Assembly (NCBI GenBank): GCA_947311845.1
Contig: CAMZMU010000034.1
Span: 88,004,608-88,068,607 of the forward strand
DNA: 64,000 nucleotides
Direction of reading: 5' to 3'
Origin: Poa pratensis
Lineage: Eukaryota; Streptophyta; Magnoliopsida; Poales; Poaceae
Below are positions 35,147 through 45,814 of this stretch, one piece after another (position 1 is the stretch's first letter; each line of letters starts with the position of its first letter). Position numbers and translations under genes: made by a program. The notes below the pieces were generated by a model, which was not told the DNA's origin, did not search any database, and worked only from the letters and a program-made list of their open reading frames with translations.

Positions 35147-35228
35147 CCATATGTCCTATTTTTAGCAAAGTCATGCTAAATTTCACGAAAAAATTTGGCA
35201 TGACCTTTGCTAAAAATAGGACATATGG
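35147..35228. repeat. Perfect-type inverted repeat upstream of the second CACTA gene
   Basis: CCATATGTCCTATTTTTAGC and following bases pair with their complement ending at 35228, with arms of about 36 bp, only a few mismatches and a loop of under 10 bp. It lies about 110-190 bp upstream of the ATG at 35038, overlapping the leader copy shared with the transposase gene. Confidence 0.85.
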
Positions 35229-35276
35229 AGTACCCGAATTTGCCGGAACGGAAGTTAATCGACGTTCCGGCAATCT
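35186..35276 (-). promoter_or_regulatory. Leader shared by both CACTA genes, copy 1
   Basis: Beginning CGAAAAAATTTGGCATGAC and running through TAGGACATATG to a CGTTCCGGCAA end, this stretch is homologous to 40814-40905. Both copies lie about 120-240 bp upstream of the respective start codon and in the same orientation. A common promoter or leader is the simplest reading. Confidence 0.55.
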
Positions 35277-35289
35277 CAAGGGCCTCACG

Positions 35290-36475
35290 GGGTACCTGCA
35301 AACATTTCACAAATAATATCCACAACTCCGGCCGGCATCTCCGGCCGGCATCTCCACGACACGATGGTCGGAGCACAAACAACCACGACACGATGGTCGT
35401 GGACACATATCCTCATGCACATACATCACCACATCCACATCGAGGGAGAGAGGAACTACCTCGGGTAGGGAAGGGAGGCTCGGGTCCGAGATCGGCGTGG
35501 TGGAGGTGCTCCTCGTGGTGCTGCAATAAATTAACAAGCAATTATCAACATTTTCTTCAAATAAAACCTATCTTCACTCATGTTAACACATAGCATTTCT
35601 AGGCCTTTCCCATTTGATTAAATCTTGAAAATTTGGGAAATGCACCTTTATAGATCTCATCTACTCCATCTCATCTTTCTTATCAAATCAAGTTTGAAAG
35701 GATTTGAAATAGTTTGCTTAATTATCCATGATGGTTTTGGGAGCTAATCAAACCAGTGACCATTAGTGAAATAATCAAAATACTTAGCAGCAACTAACAC
35801 AAAGTGGGCAGCAACACAAATACTTAGCATGGCATTGTTGATATGTAAGTGAGTAAAACTGCAGCACTTGTGAGGAACTCTTAAAAATGTTATTTTGACA
35901 GAAACAACATCTCTATAAGCGCGTACAACTACACCTCGTGTTATCCTGATTTCAGTGCAGGAATCCACTAGCTTGAAATTTTCAAGCTGCGTACAAGTAC
36001 CTCACGGTCACGTACTCCCACATAAGTTTCTTGATTATTAACTATGTATGTACAAATTGAAGCTCCGACCGGGTTGCATGTACTCCAGCGATGCTGGATC
36101 CTCTTCATCATGGTGGAAACAGCAGCAGAACAAACATCTTGAAATCCTTATTTCTTTAGTTAATGTTGTGCTGGGTATTGTTGTGCTGGATATATAGACA
36201 AGTGTAAGTAATGTAGTAACATTAGCATTAAAATTATTTCTTTAGTTAATGTTGTGCTGGGTATTACAAGTTTCACCCAACAAAAAATCAAAGCAACTAT
36301 ACTAATTTTACCTTTTCATTTGGGAAGAAAACCAACGGTGAACCTAAGTAAAACACAAAAATGAAATACGAACCCAATTTATTGGTCTAAAACTAGGATG
36401 AAAAAAGAATCAAATCATCACAGCAGTCTTTCTCAAGAAATCGCCACACCAAATTTCAGTGGGGCATTTCATCAA
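35290..36475. other. CACTA interior, non-coding
   Basis: Between the two genes. No coding domain. A duplicated CTCCGGCCGGCAT word lies near 35328-35352, and a duplicated segment around TAGTTAATGTTGTGCTGG at about 36158 and 36244. Otherwise nothing recognised. Confidence 0.4.
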
Positions 36476-36479
36476 GCAC

Positions 36480-36835
36480 CTACGGGAGGGAGGGGGGAGG
36501 GAGGGGAGGGGAGGAAGGGGGGAGCACACCTCGGCCGGAGGGGGGAGGGAGGGGAGGTCGAGGACGTGCGCAGGGGAGGTCGAGCTCGCCGGCGCAGGGG
36601 ATCGAGGTTGGCGGCGCAGGGGAGGTCGAGGAACGGCGGGGTAGTTGCTGCGGCGGCTCGGCGGCGTCGAGGAGTTGTTGCGGCGGCGTCGAGGAACGGC
36701 GACGGCGAGGAACGGACTTAGAACGTCGAGGAAGCGCGGCTCGGCGGCGTCGAGGAGTTGTTGCGGCGGCGTCGAGGAACGGCGACGGCGAGGAACGGCG
36801 TAGAACGTCGAGGAAGCGCGCGCGCGGTTTCTCTG
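36480..36835. repeat. GC-rich tandem repeats inside the CACTA
   Basis: A purine-rich GGGAGGGAGGGG tract (36483-36570) is followed by repeated GTCGAGGAACGGCGACGG and CGGCGGCGTCGAGGA words. A block of about 65 bp (36660-36720) recurs at 36735-36800. All frames are open because of the composition, so no coding claim is made. Confidence 0.75.
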
Positions 36836-36908
36836 TGACTTAGCAAAATTTCGGATGGAAGGAGAGGCAGCGCGGGGTGGCCCACATGTAATTGGGTGCG
36901 AAGTATTT

Positions 36909-37045
36909 CTGTGGCGCACCCTTTACTCCGTGCGCCACAGAAATATGAGATTCTGTGGCGCACCCTTTAATCGGTGCGCCACAGAATTATGTGATTCTGT
37001 GGCGCACCTTTACCGCGGTGCGCCACAGAATTATTCTGTGGAACG
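36909..37045. repeat. Internal array of CACTA subterminal repeats
   Basis: Three facing pairs of CTGTGGCGCACC and its complement plus one extra copy, the same word that fills both element ends, here about 4.8 kb from the nearer terminus and just downstream of the transposase gene. No CACTA terminus or TSD was seen at its edges. Confidence 0.9.
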
Positions 37046-37296
37046 CCAGATTTAGTTGAAATTGAACTGGTACTGTTATGGTACAAAAACAGCAGCATAT
37101 TCCAGATTTTTTTTTCTTTTTTTTCTTAAAATATTTTTGGTTACAAAATTCACACAATGTCTCACACTTATTCAATTCATTTAATACACACAATGTCTCA
37201 TACATATTTAGTTCATTGAATACATAACTCTTGCATTGTCTCACACCAAATGTCTCATACATCAAAAAAGTCTCTTCTTCGTCTCGGTTCCGCGAG

Positions 37297-40200
37297 TTAG
37301 CTTCTCTTCTTTCCCTTCTTCACGGTTGAAAACTTTAGGCCGGCGACCTTGAGATTTCTTCGCGTGAACGGACAACCTTTAGTAGGTAGGGAGGTCTTCC
37401 TTCTTTGTGTACTAGTAGTAGGCATGTCGAAGAACTTGTCGAATTCCTCCTCGATCTTTGGCTCGTTGTCCAAGTCTTGCTCGGTGGCGCCTCCTTCCAT
37501 TCCGATGATGCTCCTCTTGCCCCTCCTCACGACAACACGGCTAGGCTTTGACGGGTCGGTAATGAAGAAGCATTGCTCAACTTGGCTAGCGAGTACCCAT
37601 GGCTCATTTTTCGCGGAGGCGTTCTTCGATTTGGCATCGGGTATTACCATGGTGGTGAAATACCGGCCTTCTTTGACGACGTCCTTGGCCCATCTTACAC
37701 GGAACATTGGCACCGACTCTCCACAGTAGTTGAGGTCCCATATCTCCTCAATCCTTCCGAAGTATCTTTGCTTGACAGTAGCCTCGTCATCGCCGTAGGA
37801 TAGCATAGTTACTCCTGAGTTTTGATATTCGCTATTCTTGTCCTTTTCCTCGGTGTAGAATCTGTAGCCGTTGATGTCGTACGCCTGATAGGTCTTTACG
37901 TTGTGCGAGGGACCCCGTGATAAGGAGAATATGAGTCTTTCATCTTCCGTAGATGGCGTTTTGCTCTTTGCTAGCTCCAGTTGCTTTTGCTTGAACCAAC
38001 GCGTGAAGCTAGAGTTGTGCGCTCTGGTTACGTCTCCCTTCTTCCTCGGCCGGCCCAGGTTGATGTAATGTTGCTCGAGTAAGCATTTGTGCTCTTCCAC
38101 CCAAGTTTCGATCAATTGTAAGTGTTGTAGCGCGACCCGGTGAGCCCTGTCGAAGTCGTCCTTTCGACCCTGCATGCTGACAAAGATTGAGCTGGTGCCG
38201 TCTCGGTGACCATATCCCTGGAGCCTGCCGAAGTGTTTCCTCCTGGGCAGACCAACATGCTGGTTCTCGGTGCTTAGATAATTCTGGCAGAAGGAGATGC
38301 ACTCGTAGGTTAGAAAGCCCTTGGCCATGCTTGCGTCTGGACGGGCCCTGTTGCGAACGTATCCTTTCATGACACCGTTCATCCTTTCGAACGGCATCAT
38401 GTAGTGCATGAACGTTGGCCCGAGCTGCCTGATGTCATCAACGACATGGAGAAGGAGATGCACGCAGATATCAAAGAATGCTGGCGGGAAGTAAATCTCG
38501 AGCTCGCATAGTATCAGCACGATCTCTTCCTGTAGCCTGTCGAGCTGCTTCACGCCGATCGACTTCCTGTTGATGACGTCGAAAAAATTGCAAAGGGCAA
38601 GCAGCGTATCACGGACGTGCTCGTCCATTATCCCTCGAATCGCAACGGGAAGTATCTGCGTCAACAGCACGTGACAGTCGTGAGACTTCATCCCGCTAAA
38701 CCTCTTCTTTGTTCCGTCCAGATATCTGCTTATCAGCCCCGCGTAACCATGAGGAAATTTGACTCCTAGGAGACACCTGTAGAATTGCTCGAGCTCCTCC
38801 GGACTCATAGTGAAGCACGTAGCGGGAAGCACCACGGTGTTCTTCTTTACCCTTTTGCGGCGACCTTGAGTCCCTTCCGTCTGATCATCATCATCATCAT
38901 CGTCATCACTATCGGGGATCTGAAGATCTTTCCTGACACCAAGCCATTTCAGATCGTATCTTGCTTTCGTCCCATCCTTGGACTTTTCCGGCATGTTGGA
39001 AAGAGTGCCAAGCAGAGCCTCGGTGACATTCTTCGTAATGTGCATCATATCGAGGCTATGTGGCGTCTTGAGGACCTTCCAGTACTCCAAGTCGTGGAAA
39101 ACAGACCTCGCTTTCCATACACCCAGCAGCGGATCTACCTTCGGTCGTTTCTTTCCCGGCGCGGGGCACTCCTCCCAATTTTTCAACAGCTCGTCGATTT
39201 CTGTGCCGCTCCTCGGGCTCGGGGCTTCTTCGATCTCGTCCTTACCATTGAACAGTTCACCGCGTTTTCTCCACGGGTGATCCATGCGAAGCCACCTTCG
39301 AGCCCCTGGGTACACGGTTTTCGAAGACCCGGGATTCCTTGGTAGCTGGAGATGCGGGGTCTTATCCATGCACCTGACACATGCGCAGAATCCGTGGCCT
39401 ACCTGGGCCGATACATATGAGCAACCAGGATAGTCCTGCACCGTCGTGAGCAACGCGGCTCTCATGTCGAAATAATCTCCAGTGTAGGCATCCCACGTAC
39501 GGGCTGGCGTCTCCCACAACGTGGCTAACTCCTCTTTCAACAGCGCGAGATACAGATGTATGTGGACACCTGCTTGTTTCGGCCCCTGAATGAGAATACT
39601 CATGTGTATGTACCTTTGCTTCGTGCACAACCACGGGGGAAGGTTGTAAGGCCATACAAACACGGGCCAGGTGCTATGCGTGCTACTCTGGTTGCCGAAC
39701 GGATTGAGTCCATCGGTGCTCATACCGAGCCTGACGTTCCTTGCGTCGCCTCCGAAATTTCCGACGGCGTCCAACTCTTGCCACTGGCTAGCGTCTGAAG
39801 GGTGTGTAAGGATCCTGCCCTTCTCCGGATCTTCTTCGGGCTTCTCCCTTTCCGCGTGCCATTGCATGAGCTTTGCTTCCTTAGGGTCCACGAAGTACCG
39901 CTGCAGACGGGGAGTGATAGGAAAGTACCATACCACTTTTCGAGGAACTTTCTTCCCACGGCTCTTGTACCGTCCTTGGCCGCACACCGGACATGTGGTT
40001 CTGTCCTCGTACTCGCCCCGATAAATTGTGCAATCATTGATGCAGGCGTGGTATTTAACGTGCGGTAGGTCAAGAGGGCACACGACTTTCTTGGCCTCCT
40101 CGATACTTGTTGGCAATGTGTTCCCCTCGGGAAGACGCTCGTGGAAGAATTGCATGCTCTTGTTGAAGCTCGCGTCGGTCCATCTGTTTCCCGACTTCAT

Positions 40201-40695
40201 CTCCAGAGCATCAAGCGTTACTTGCAAGCGCGTATCCTGTGGCCGGCACCCAGGATACAACGGAGTCCTCCCGTCTATCTCCATTTGCGCCAGCTTGGCT
40301 TTCTCTCTAACGGTGCTCGCCTCCTTGAGGAGCAGTTCTTGAACATGAGACTCCATCAAGGCCGACATTAGCGAGCTCTGCGGCGTGTTCGCGTCTTCTC
40401 CACCACCATCTACTCCTTCATCGTGACCATGTCCGTCGGCATCTCCTTCGTCACGATCATCTTGCCCGCCCTCGTCTTCAGGCGCAACATTTGCTGTCGG
40501 CGCTTGGTTGAAGCCTTGCATGAAACCGCGCCTGAGCAGGTGTTCCTCCAATTGTCCGGAATCAGGGTCGATCCATCTCACAAGTTTGCAACTTCGACAC
40601 GGACATCGTATCTGGCGCCCGTTGCACCGACTCATTTCCGCCTTCGCTTCTTCCTTGTAGTTGTTGATTCGACTGGAGCTCATCTTGATGACCAT
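37297..40695 (-). CDS. CACTA transposase, TNP2 (Transposase_21) type, 1,132 aa
   Basis: One open exon. The N-terminus carries the second half of a transposase-associated domain (RCPCRSCKLVRWID, LLRRGFMQGF), followed by a very acidic stretch (about 75-105). The tnp2 core contains YHACINDCTIYRGEYED, CPVCGQGRYK, LQRYFVDPKEAKLMQWHAE, ILIQGPKQAGVHIHLYLALL and GYSYVSAQ-like CSYVSAQVGHGFC. The DUF4218-like part has PFERMNGVMKGYVRNRARPDASMAKGF (split here only by prose limits), and the DUF4216-like part has FYTEEKDKNSEYQNSGV and CGESVPMFRVRWAK. A basic tail ends TVKKGKKRS. The usual MDRSWM start is missing; CGCGTAG just before the ATG could be an intron acceptor, so an upstream exon is likely. No stop or frameshift within 3.4 kb. 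Confidence 0.9.
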   Translation of the reverse strand: MVIKMSSSRINNYKEEAKAEMSRCNGRQIRCPCRSCKLVRWIDPDSGQLEEHLLRRGFMQGFNQAPTANVAPEDEGGQDDRDEGDADGHGHDEGVDGGGEDANTPQSSLMSALMESHVQELLLKEASTVREKAKLAQMEIDGRTPLYPGCRPQDTRLQVTLDALEMKSGNRWTDASFNKSMQFFHERLPEGNTLPTSIEEAKKVVCPLDLPHVKYHACINDCTIYRGEYEDRTTCPVCGQGRYKSRGKKVPRKVVWYFPITPRLQRYFVDPKEAKLMQWHAEREKPEEDPEKGRILTHPSDASQWQELDAVGNFGGDARNVRLGMSTDGLNPFGNQSSTHSTWPVFVWPYNLPPWLCTKQRYIHMSILIQGPKQAGVHIHLYLALLKEELATLWETPARTWDAYTGDYFDMRAALLTTVQDYPGCSYVSAQVGHGFCACVRCMDKTPHLQLPRNPGSSKTVYPGARRWLRMDHPWRKRGELFNGKDEIEEAPSPRSGTEIDELLKNWEECPAPGKKRPKVDPLLGVWKARSVFHDLEYWKVLKTPHSLDMMHITKNVTEALLGTLSNMPEKSKDGTKARYDLKWLGVRKDLQIPDSDDDDDDDDQTEGTQGRRKRVKKNTVVLPATCFTMSPEELEQFYRCLLGVKFPHGYAGLISRYLDGTKKRFSGMKSHDCHVLLTQILPVAIRGIMDEHVRDTLLALCNFFDVINRKSIGVKQLDRLQEEIVLILCELEIYFPPAFFDICVHLLLHVVDDIRQLGPTFMHYMMPFERMNGVMKGYVRNRARPDASMAKGFLTYECISFCQNYLSTENQHVGLPRRKHFGRLQGYGHRDGTSSIFVSMQGRKDDFDRAHRVALQHLQLIETWVEEHKCLLEQHYINLGRPRKKGDVTRAHNSSFTRWFKQKQLELAKSKTPSTEDERLIFSLSRGPSHNVKTYQAYDINGYRFYTEEKDKNSEYQNSGVTMLSYGDDEATVKQRYFGRIEEIWDLNYCGESVPMFRVRWAKDVVKEGRYFTTMVIPDAKSKNASAKNEPWVLASQVEQCFFITDPSKPSRVVVRRGKRSIIGMEGGATEQDLDNEPKIEEEFDKFFDMPTTSTQRRKTSLPTKGCPFTRRNLKVAGLKFSTVKKGKKRS

Positions 40696-40813
40696 GGTCG
40701 CCTACGCGGTATACATATAGAGTATGTGTTATTAATTAGAATTAATTAACCGCAACATGCACACACACATACAAGCTTCTCATGCGGGAAGTCGGAAAGT
40801 CGGAAATGTTCGA

Positions 40814-40905
40814 CGAAAAAATTCGGCATGACTTCCCCTAAAAGTAGGACATATGTGGTGCAAAAATTTACCGAAATGGAAATGAATCAACATTTCGGCA
40901 AACAT
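40814..40905 (-). promoter_or_regulatory. Leader shared by both CACTA genes, copy 2
   Basis: CGAAAAAATTCGGCATGAC, then TAGGACATATG and ATTTCGGCAAAC, homologous to 35186-35276 ahead of the second gene. The same AGTCGGAAAGTCGG phrase found at 40788 also occurs in the second gene near 32630. Confidence 0.55.
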
Positions 40906-41377
40906 CCATGCACCACGCGGCGCAAGCAGCAACAACATGCAAAGATTCATGCAAACCACACACACAAGTTTCATGCATAGATCCGTTCAACAAATAGTTT
41001 GCTTCATGCAAACCACACACACAATCGCCCGCCGACAAGTTTCTCATGCCTTTAACAAACACCCATCCAACAATACCCACCTTGTAGATCTAGATCCGTT
41101 GCCGAGACGTGACCGTGATCGATGAGAGAGAGTGTGTGGTGATGGAGGGAAAATAGTGGACAAAAAGAGAGGAGGAGAATATATATGGAGGCTTTCCCCA
41201 AGCCCTCACCAATTCTATGTCAAACAAAGTAGGTTTAACAACAAATAATGGATAATAGGATGGTCAAAATGCCATGGGAGAGAGGAGGAGCTCGAGCTAG
41301 ATGCATGGGGGGGAGAATGAAGAAGGTCACATGGGGAAAGTGGGTGTTGCCACCTTTTTGTGGATCTGGGCGACCAT
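40906..41377. other. CACTA 5' region, non-coding
   Basis: Between the shared leader and the right subterminal array. A short duplicated phrase (CATGCAAACCACACACACAA) is present near 40948 and 41006. No coding domain. Confidence 0.4.
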
Positions 41378-41792
41378 TCTGTGGCGCACTCGCTCGGTGC
41401 GCCACAGAATATCACCTTTCTGTGGCGCACCGTTTCTGGTGCGCCACAGAAAGCTAACATTCTGTGGCGCATGATGACTAGTGCGCCACAGAATGTGAAC
41501 TTTCTGTGGCGCACGAGAGGCGGTGCGCCACAGAAATTGCCCAGATGGACCTAGGCCCAATGATTGCACGTGGGACCCACAGTATTTCTGTGGCGCATGG
41601 ACTCCCATGCGCCACAGAAAACCCACTTTCTGTGGCGCATGGACTCCCATGCGCCACAGAAAACCTACTTTCTGTGGCGCATGGATGCCAGATGCGCCAC
41701 AGAAAGGTAAATATTTCCGTGGCGCACCTCGTCCCATGCGCCACAGAAATATTTCTGTGGCGCACCAATTAAGGGTGCGCCACAAAGTGTCC
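41378..41792. repeat. CACTA right subterminal repeats
   Basis: Nine facing pairs (about 18 copies) of CTGTGGCGCACC or CTGTGGCGCATGG with complements, spaced about 40 bp. Three neighbouring units (41587-41710) are almost identical tandem copies. It is the denser of the two ends, as in the transposase-proximal end of En/Spm. Confidence 0.92.
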
Positions 41793-41825
41793 ACCCACCT
41801 ATATAGGGTTTCCCTACTAGTGTAT

Positions 41826-44800
41826 GCTGCAGTGGTCGGACGGCAACATCTCGCACGTTTTAGTGAAACAGCTGATCAAACTTTGCATTCCATGTTGGAA
41901 CATTGTTTTTGGTGAATATATTAGTACGGTTGTTTATTGGGTTGTTTATTGTCTACACATTACTATATTGCCTCATATTATTATACGCAGAACATCCACA
42001 TGATATTTTATCATAGTAAAGTTATAAGTGCATACACAATTGTTTAAGTGACATAGATAACTTAAAAGAATAAGAAGTTTGCTTATCAGCTCCGACTGTG
42101 CGCTGCTCAACAGTTCTACATTGAAATATGCTACAATTACCCCTTACAATTCGGGGAGGAGGAGCGGAGGGTTTGCGTTATTTGAGTAGTCACCTAAAAT
42201 AATAATCGTTTGCGTTATTTGAGTTGTAGGGGACGATCACTACGAGATTACTATGGTATTATTTCAGACGACTCTAAAAATATCTATCCGTGATAACCAA
42301 ACAACGCCAACAAGCTAGAGTGCAAAAAGTGAGCCGAGGTAGAACTGTTTTTAGACACTAATACACTTCAGAATTATTTATTTAGTTGTACCCAAGCTGG
42401 ATAATCTTGTACAACAAAGATCTATGTAAACACTCAATCAAATCTTCTGGATATCTATGGATACTATAAAAAAATGATGTGTATATATGTAGGGGTGTAT
42501 ATTAGTTTCCAGATTAAACATACATTATTGATTTTATTAGGTTTATCATGAATTTGGGTATAATAGTTTTTTCGTAAACATTCGAAGCTAAACTGAAATC
42601 AAACTTTTTGCAACAAGACAAAGTTCCAACTTAGCACTAGTAAATGTATTGCATGCCAAAATTTTCCTTGTAAGTGTGTTTACATTGCAAATGTCTTCTA
42701 GTTTATAGCATGGTAAATCAAAACTTGTATCGATAAAAACAACACATCTAAGTTCAAAATAATTGAGTTAATATGAAATAAAAAAGTTCAATATAAATAG
42801 ATGAAAATGTTTTTTACTTGCCTTACGCTCACATGTACTCACACTTAAAGAATGGTTGTCTCATCAGATAGAATCTTCAACGTCGCCTCAAGCCCAACAC
42901 GAAAGCGTTGCTGTGATTAAACATGAGAATGGTGCTATAACTAAACAAAAACTTAACCATACCCAATCGAGTGGAGTTTAGAACCGCAACTAAACTACAC
43001 CAGCGGTCAGCCATCACAATTAAAACTAAACCAAACTGCACGCTTTTACCACCCAAACCAGAACCAAACAGCTTACAGACCCATGGGTTCAACCCGTGTC
43101 CTTGTTTTTGGTTAAAACTGTTGGCACGTGTCACTTCTTGGCCGATCAACTCGAGATTAAAATTTTCTCGTCGAGAGTTGTTTCCTGACCGACGATGTTC
43201 GCATCAACATGTTGACGCGCACGTAGTACCAAATATAGTTAGGCCTACGACATGCATGTCTAGACCCATCCCGAAAACTGGGTCTTAACCCAGAGTTGGA
43301 ATCAGTTTCACCCCGAACTGCTTGGACCCATAACCAACCATACCTAAATTGTTTTCTTTACAAACCAAACCTCACCCCAACCGTGAGCATACTAGGCCCA
43401 TTCCCAGCCGAACTAATCAAACCCAAATAGAAAACTAAACTATTCAGCCCGGTTAAAATAAAACCATTCTCTGGTTTAGCTGTGATATAGTTTCTGTTGC
43501 TCACGAGTTTGGTTAGGGGAAGCAACAACCTCCTAATGCCCGATGTATTCTTAAGTCACACGTGAAAGAAAAAAAGCGAGTGCACTCAGCGAATAATGCT
43601 GCAACGCGAATCAGATTATTGGGATTGATCGGGATCGAACAAAACATATAAGAAAATGAGACTATACATATCAGATGAAGTCGCACGAGAGGTTTCATCA
43701 GCACGTCACGTAATTAATGTTTTGTTTCGAAAACATGATGTCACGTAAATAAATGAATCAGATTAACCTCGTGATATGTCTGAAAATATCCTCCTACATG
43801 CCGGTTGGCTCTTCAAAAAGCGAAAAGCAAAATAAAATCTCACGATATTTTCATATGTGGGCCGTTTGAATCGTCCACACCTTCTACCGGCTTCTAAGAC
43901 CATCTTTACCTCTTAAGTCATTTATCACACGATGGAGATGCTCTGATCTTGATCTGTTGGGAGATGTTGCACTCGCGCGTAATGAACTTGACAATGGGCT
44001 AGATCTTGTAGCTCTCTTTCAATGGCTCCACTGGAGATAAAGAGAGAAACAGAATTCGATCTGCAGTTTGTCACTTCCACTCGATCATACCGTCGGCGTC
44101 CGTGCACATACACCACGCTGTTCTACGTACCAACTTTTGGTACAGTTCATGAACACACATGTACTACATAGGAAGGCACTTGCATTAGACAAGGATCGAT
44201 CTTAATCGCTTTTAACTTGCTTATTACTACAGCGCATGCGATTTTTCAAGGGTTGGGTGCTGTGCTGCTGCAGGAGAGGGGGGAAGATATTCGCGCGAGG
44301 CAGATCTTCCGCAGAAAAATCTTGTCTGAACAATCCGAGCTAAAGATCTACGGTAATAACCCATCTGGCGACCAAATAAAATTGACCATGATGTATATGG
44401 CGACGCTTACAAAACCCACACATAATTTAAGTTCTGTGACCAGCATGAAATTACTCTGGATTGCAAGTTGTGTTCATTTCCCCATATTCTTTTGATTACT
44501 CATCCTCTTCTTAATCTGTGGATGGTTTTGGATCGCTAAGGGCCTAAGACCCCAGCCCTACACACGCCTAATTATTTTACTACTAGCGTTTACACGGTGT
44601 AAACTCTGAGCGGCATAAATTCAAAAAAAAGAAAAACTATGAGCGGCATGACCGGAACTACAAAGAAGCTGACCAGAATCAATCAAGTGAGGCGGTACAT
44701 ATATACATGTTCTAGAAAATGTACCTTTGCCCCTTTGGAGGGTTAAAGGAGCCACACTTATATTGATTTTTGTATGTTTGATGCTTGTAGGCTAGTCATA

Positions 44801-45814
44801 GCTACGCGTCTGTGCGGTTACTCGGTAAACAAATACACCTTCGTAAGAAAATGACCATGTTAAAAAAAAGGATCCTAGGTGACCGATACGCCTCTACCCT
44901 GATAGCTAGCATTACATTGAGTATTAATTTGATCAGGCAGTTCGTCACGACAATGCTTACGACTTTGCTAATATTTTGTTGACTGAGAATAAACTAATTC
45001 TCAATTGAGCCTCATGCTGAACTAATTCTCAACTGAGCCTCGTGTTGTCGAATTGCATTGTGATATGTTTTGTCTTGGGAGTTGCACATATGCGTTGCAA
45101 GTTGCAACTGATATTTTCTGGCTACATATGTGTTGCAATGAGATTTTCAGTTGCATATTAGTTGAAATTGAGAAAAAAAAAATGGTTAGACCATTGGATT
45201 GTGTCCTGGTTCGTGCTAACTTACAATTCAGCTAAGATTTTGGTGACATCACACATTAGGATTTAGGTTAGCAACTGTTCAGTTGATTTTTCAGCACGAA
45301 GATGATTATATCTCAGCAACAACAGATAAATCTTTACCATTTTTTGCACATGCTTAATTTGGTGAACAAGAATTTGGCTTCATTTACATGCAAAAATAAT
45401 CTGCTATTCCAAGTTGGCTATTGGGTTCTTCTGCCACAGGAGATCCCAGGCGGCTAACTACCAGGTAGTTTTCACCACAGCTGTATGAAGGAAAAAAATC
45501 TTGGATGTTAAGGTGTTGGCCGGTTGGCGTCCATGTCTAAAAGATGTTTGCCTACCTGCTCCAGGGCTCCACTTAAATATCACTTACATTTCTGATTGGA
45601 TAATTTCCAGGAAATAACAGTTGTTTTGGATAACCCTCTGCAAGGCACGTGATCGATATGGATGGTCATCTGCAATTAAGACGCTGGATGAAGGACGAAA
45701 CTTGTGTGGCTACATTGATTCAAGTAGTTCTCCATTTTAAACCAGTTCAAGTAGGTAAGAGTGATCGTGTGCATTAAAGACTCGGGTAAAGGCGGAGATC
45801 GATACATTATATAT
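41826..45814. other. Intergenic, about 4 kb without a recognised gene
   Basis: AT-rich. The longest open frames (about 90-105 codons at 42877-43288 and 44217-44495) show no family motif. A low-complexity AACCAAAC/ACTAAAC-rich patch lies at 42960-43080 and again at 43320-43450. No LTR, TIR pair or target duplication could be closed. Confidence 0.45.

Larger units (their letters stand above)
30268..41822 (-). mobile_element. Complete CACTA (En/Spm) transposon
   Basis: It starts CACTAGTACAGAAAC at 30268 and ends with the complement of CACTAGTAGGGAAAC at 41822, flanked by TAT on both sides: the CACTA hallmark of 3-bp target duplications. Size 11,555 bp. Both genes run right to left, so the element's 5' end is at 41822. 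Subterminal arrays of the CTGTGGCGCACC word in facing pairs lie at both ends, presumably bound by a TNPA-like protein, and a third array sits in the centre. The transposase gene is open; the second gene is broken, so transposition would need help from another copy. Family not named. Confidence 0.95.

Noticed and set aside
36398..36919. Coding potential in the GC-rich block of the CACTA
   Set aside because: Open in all frames because of GAGG/CGGCG repeats; no domain and internal tandem duplications.
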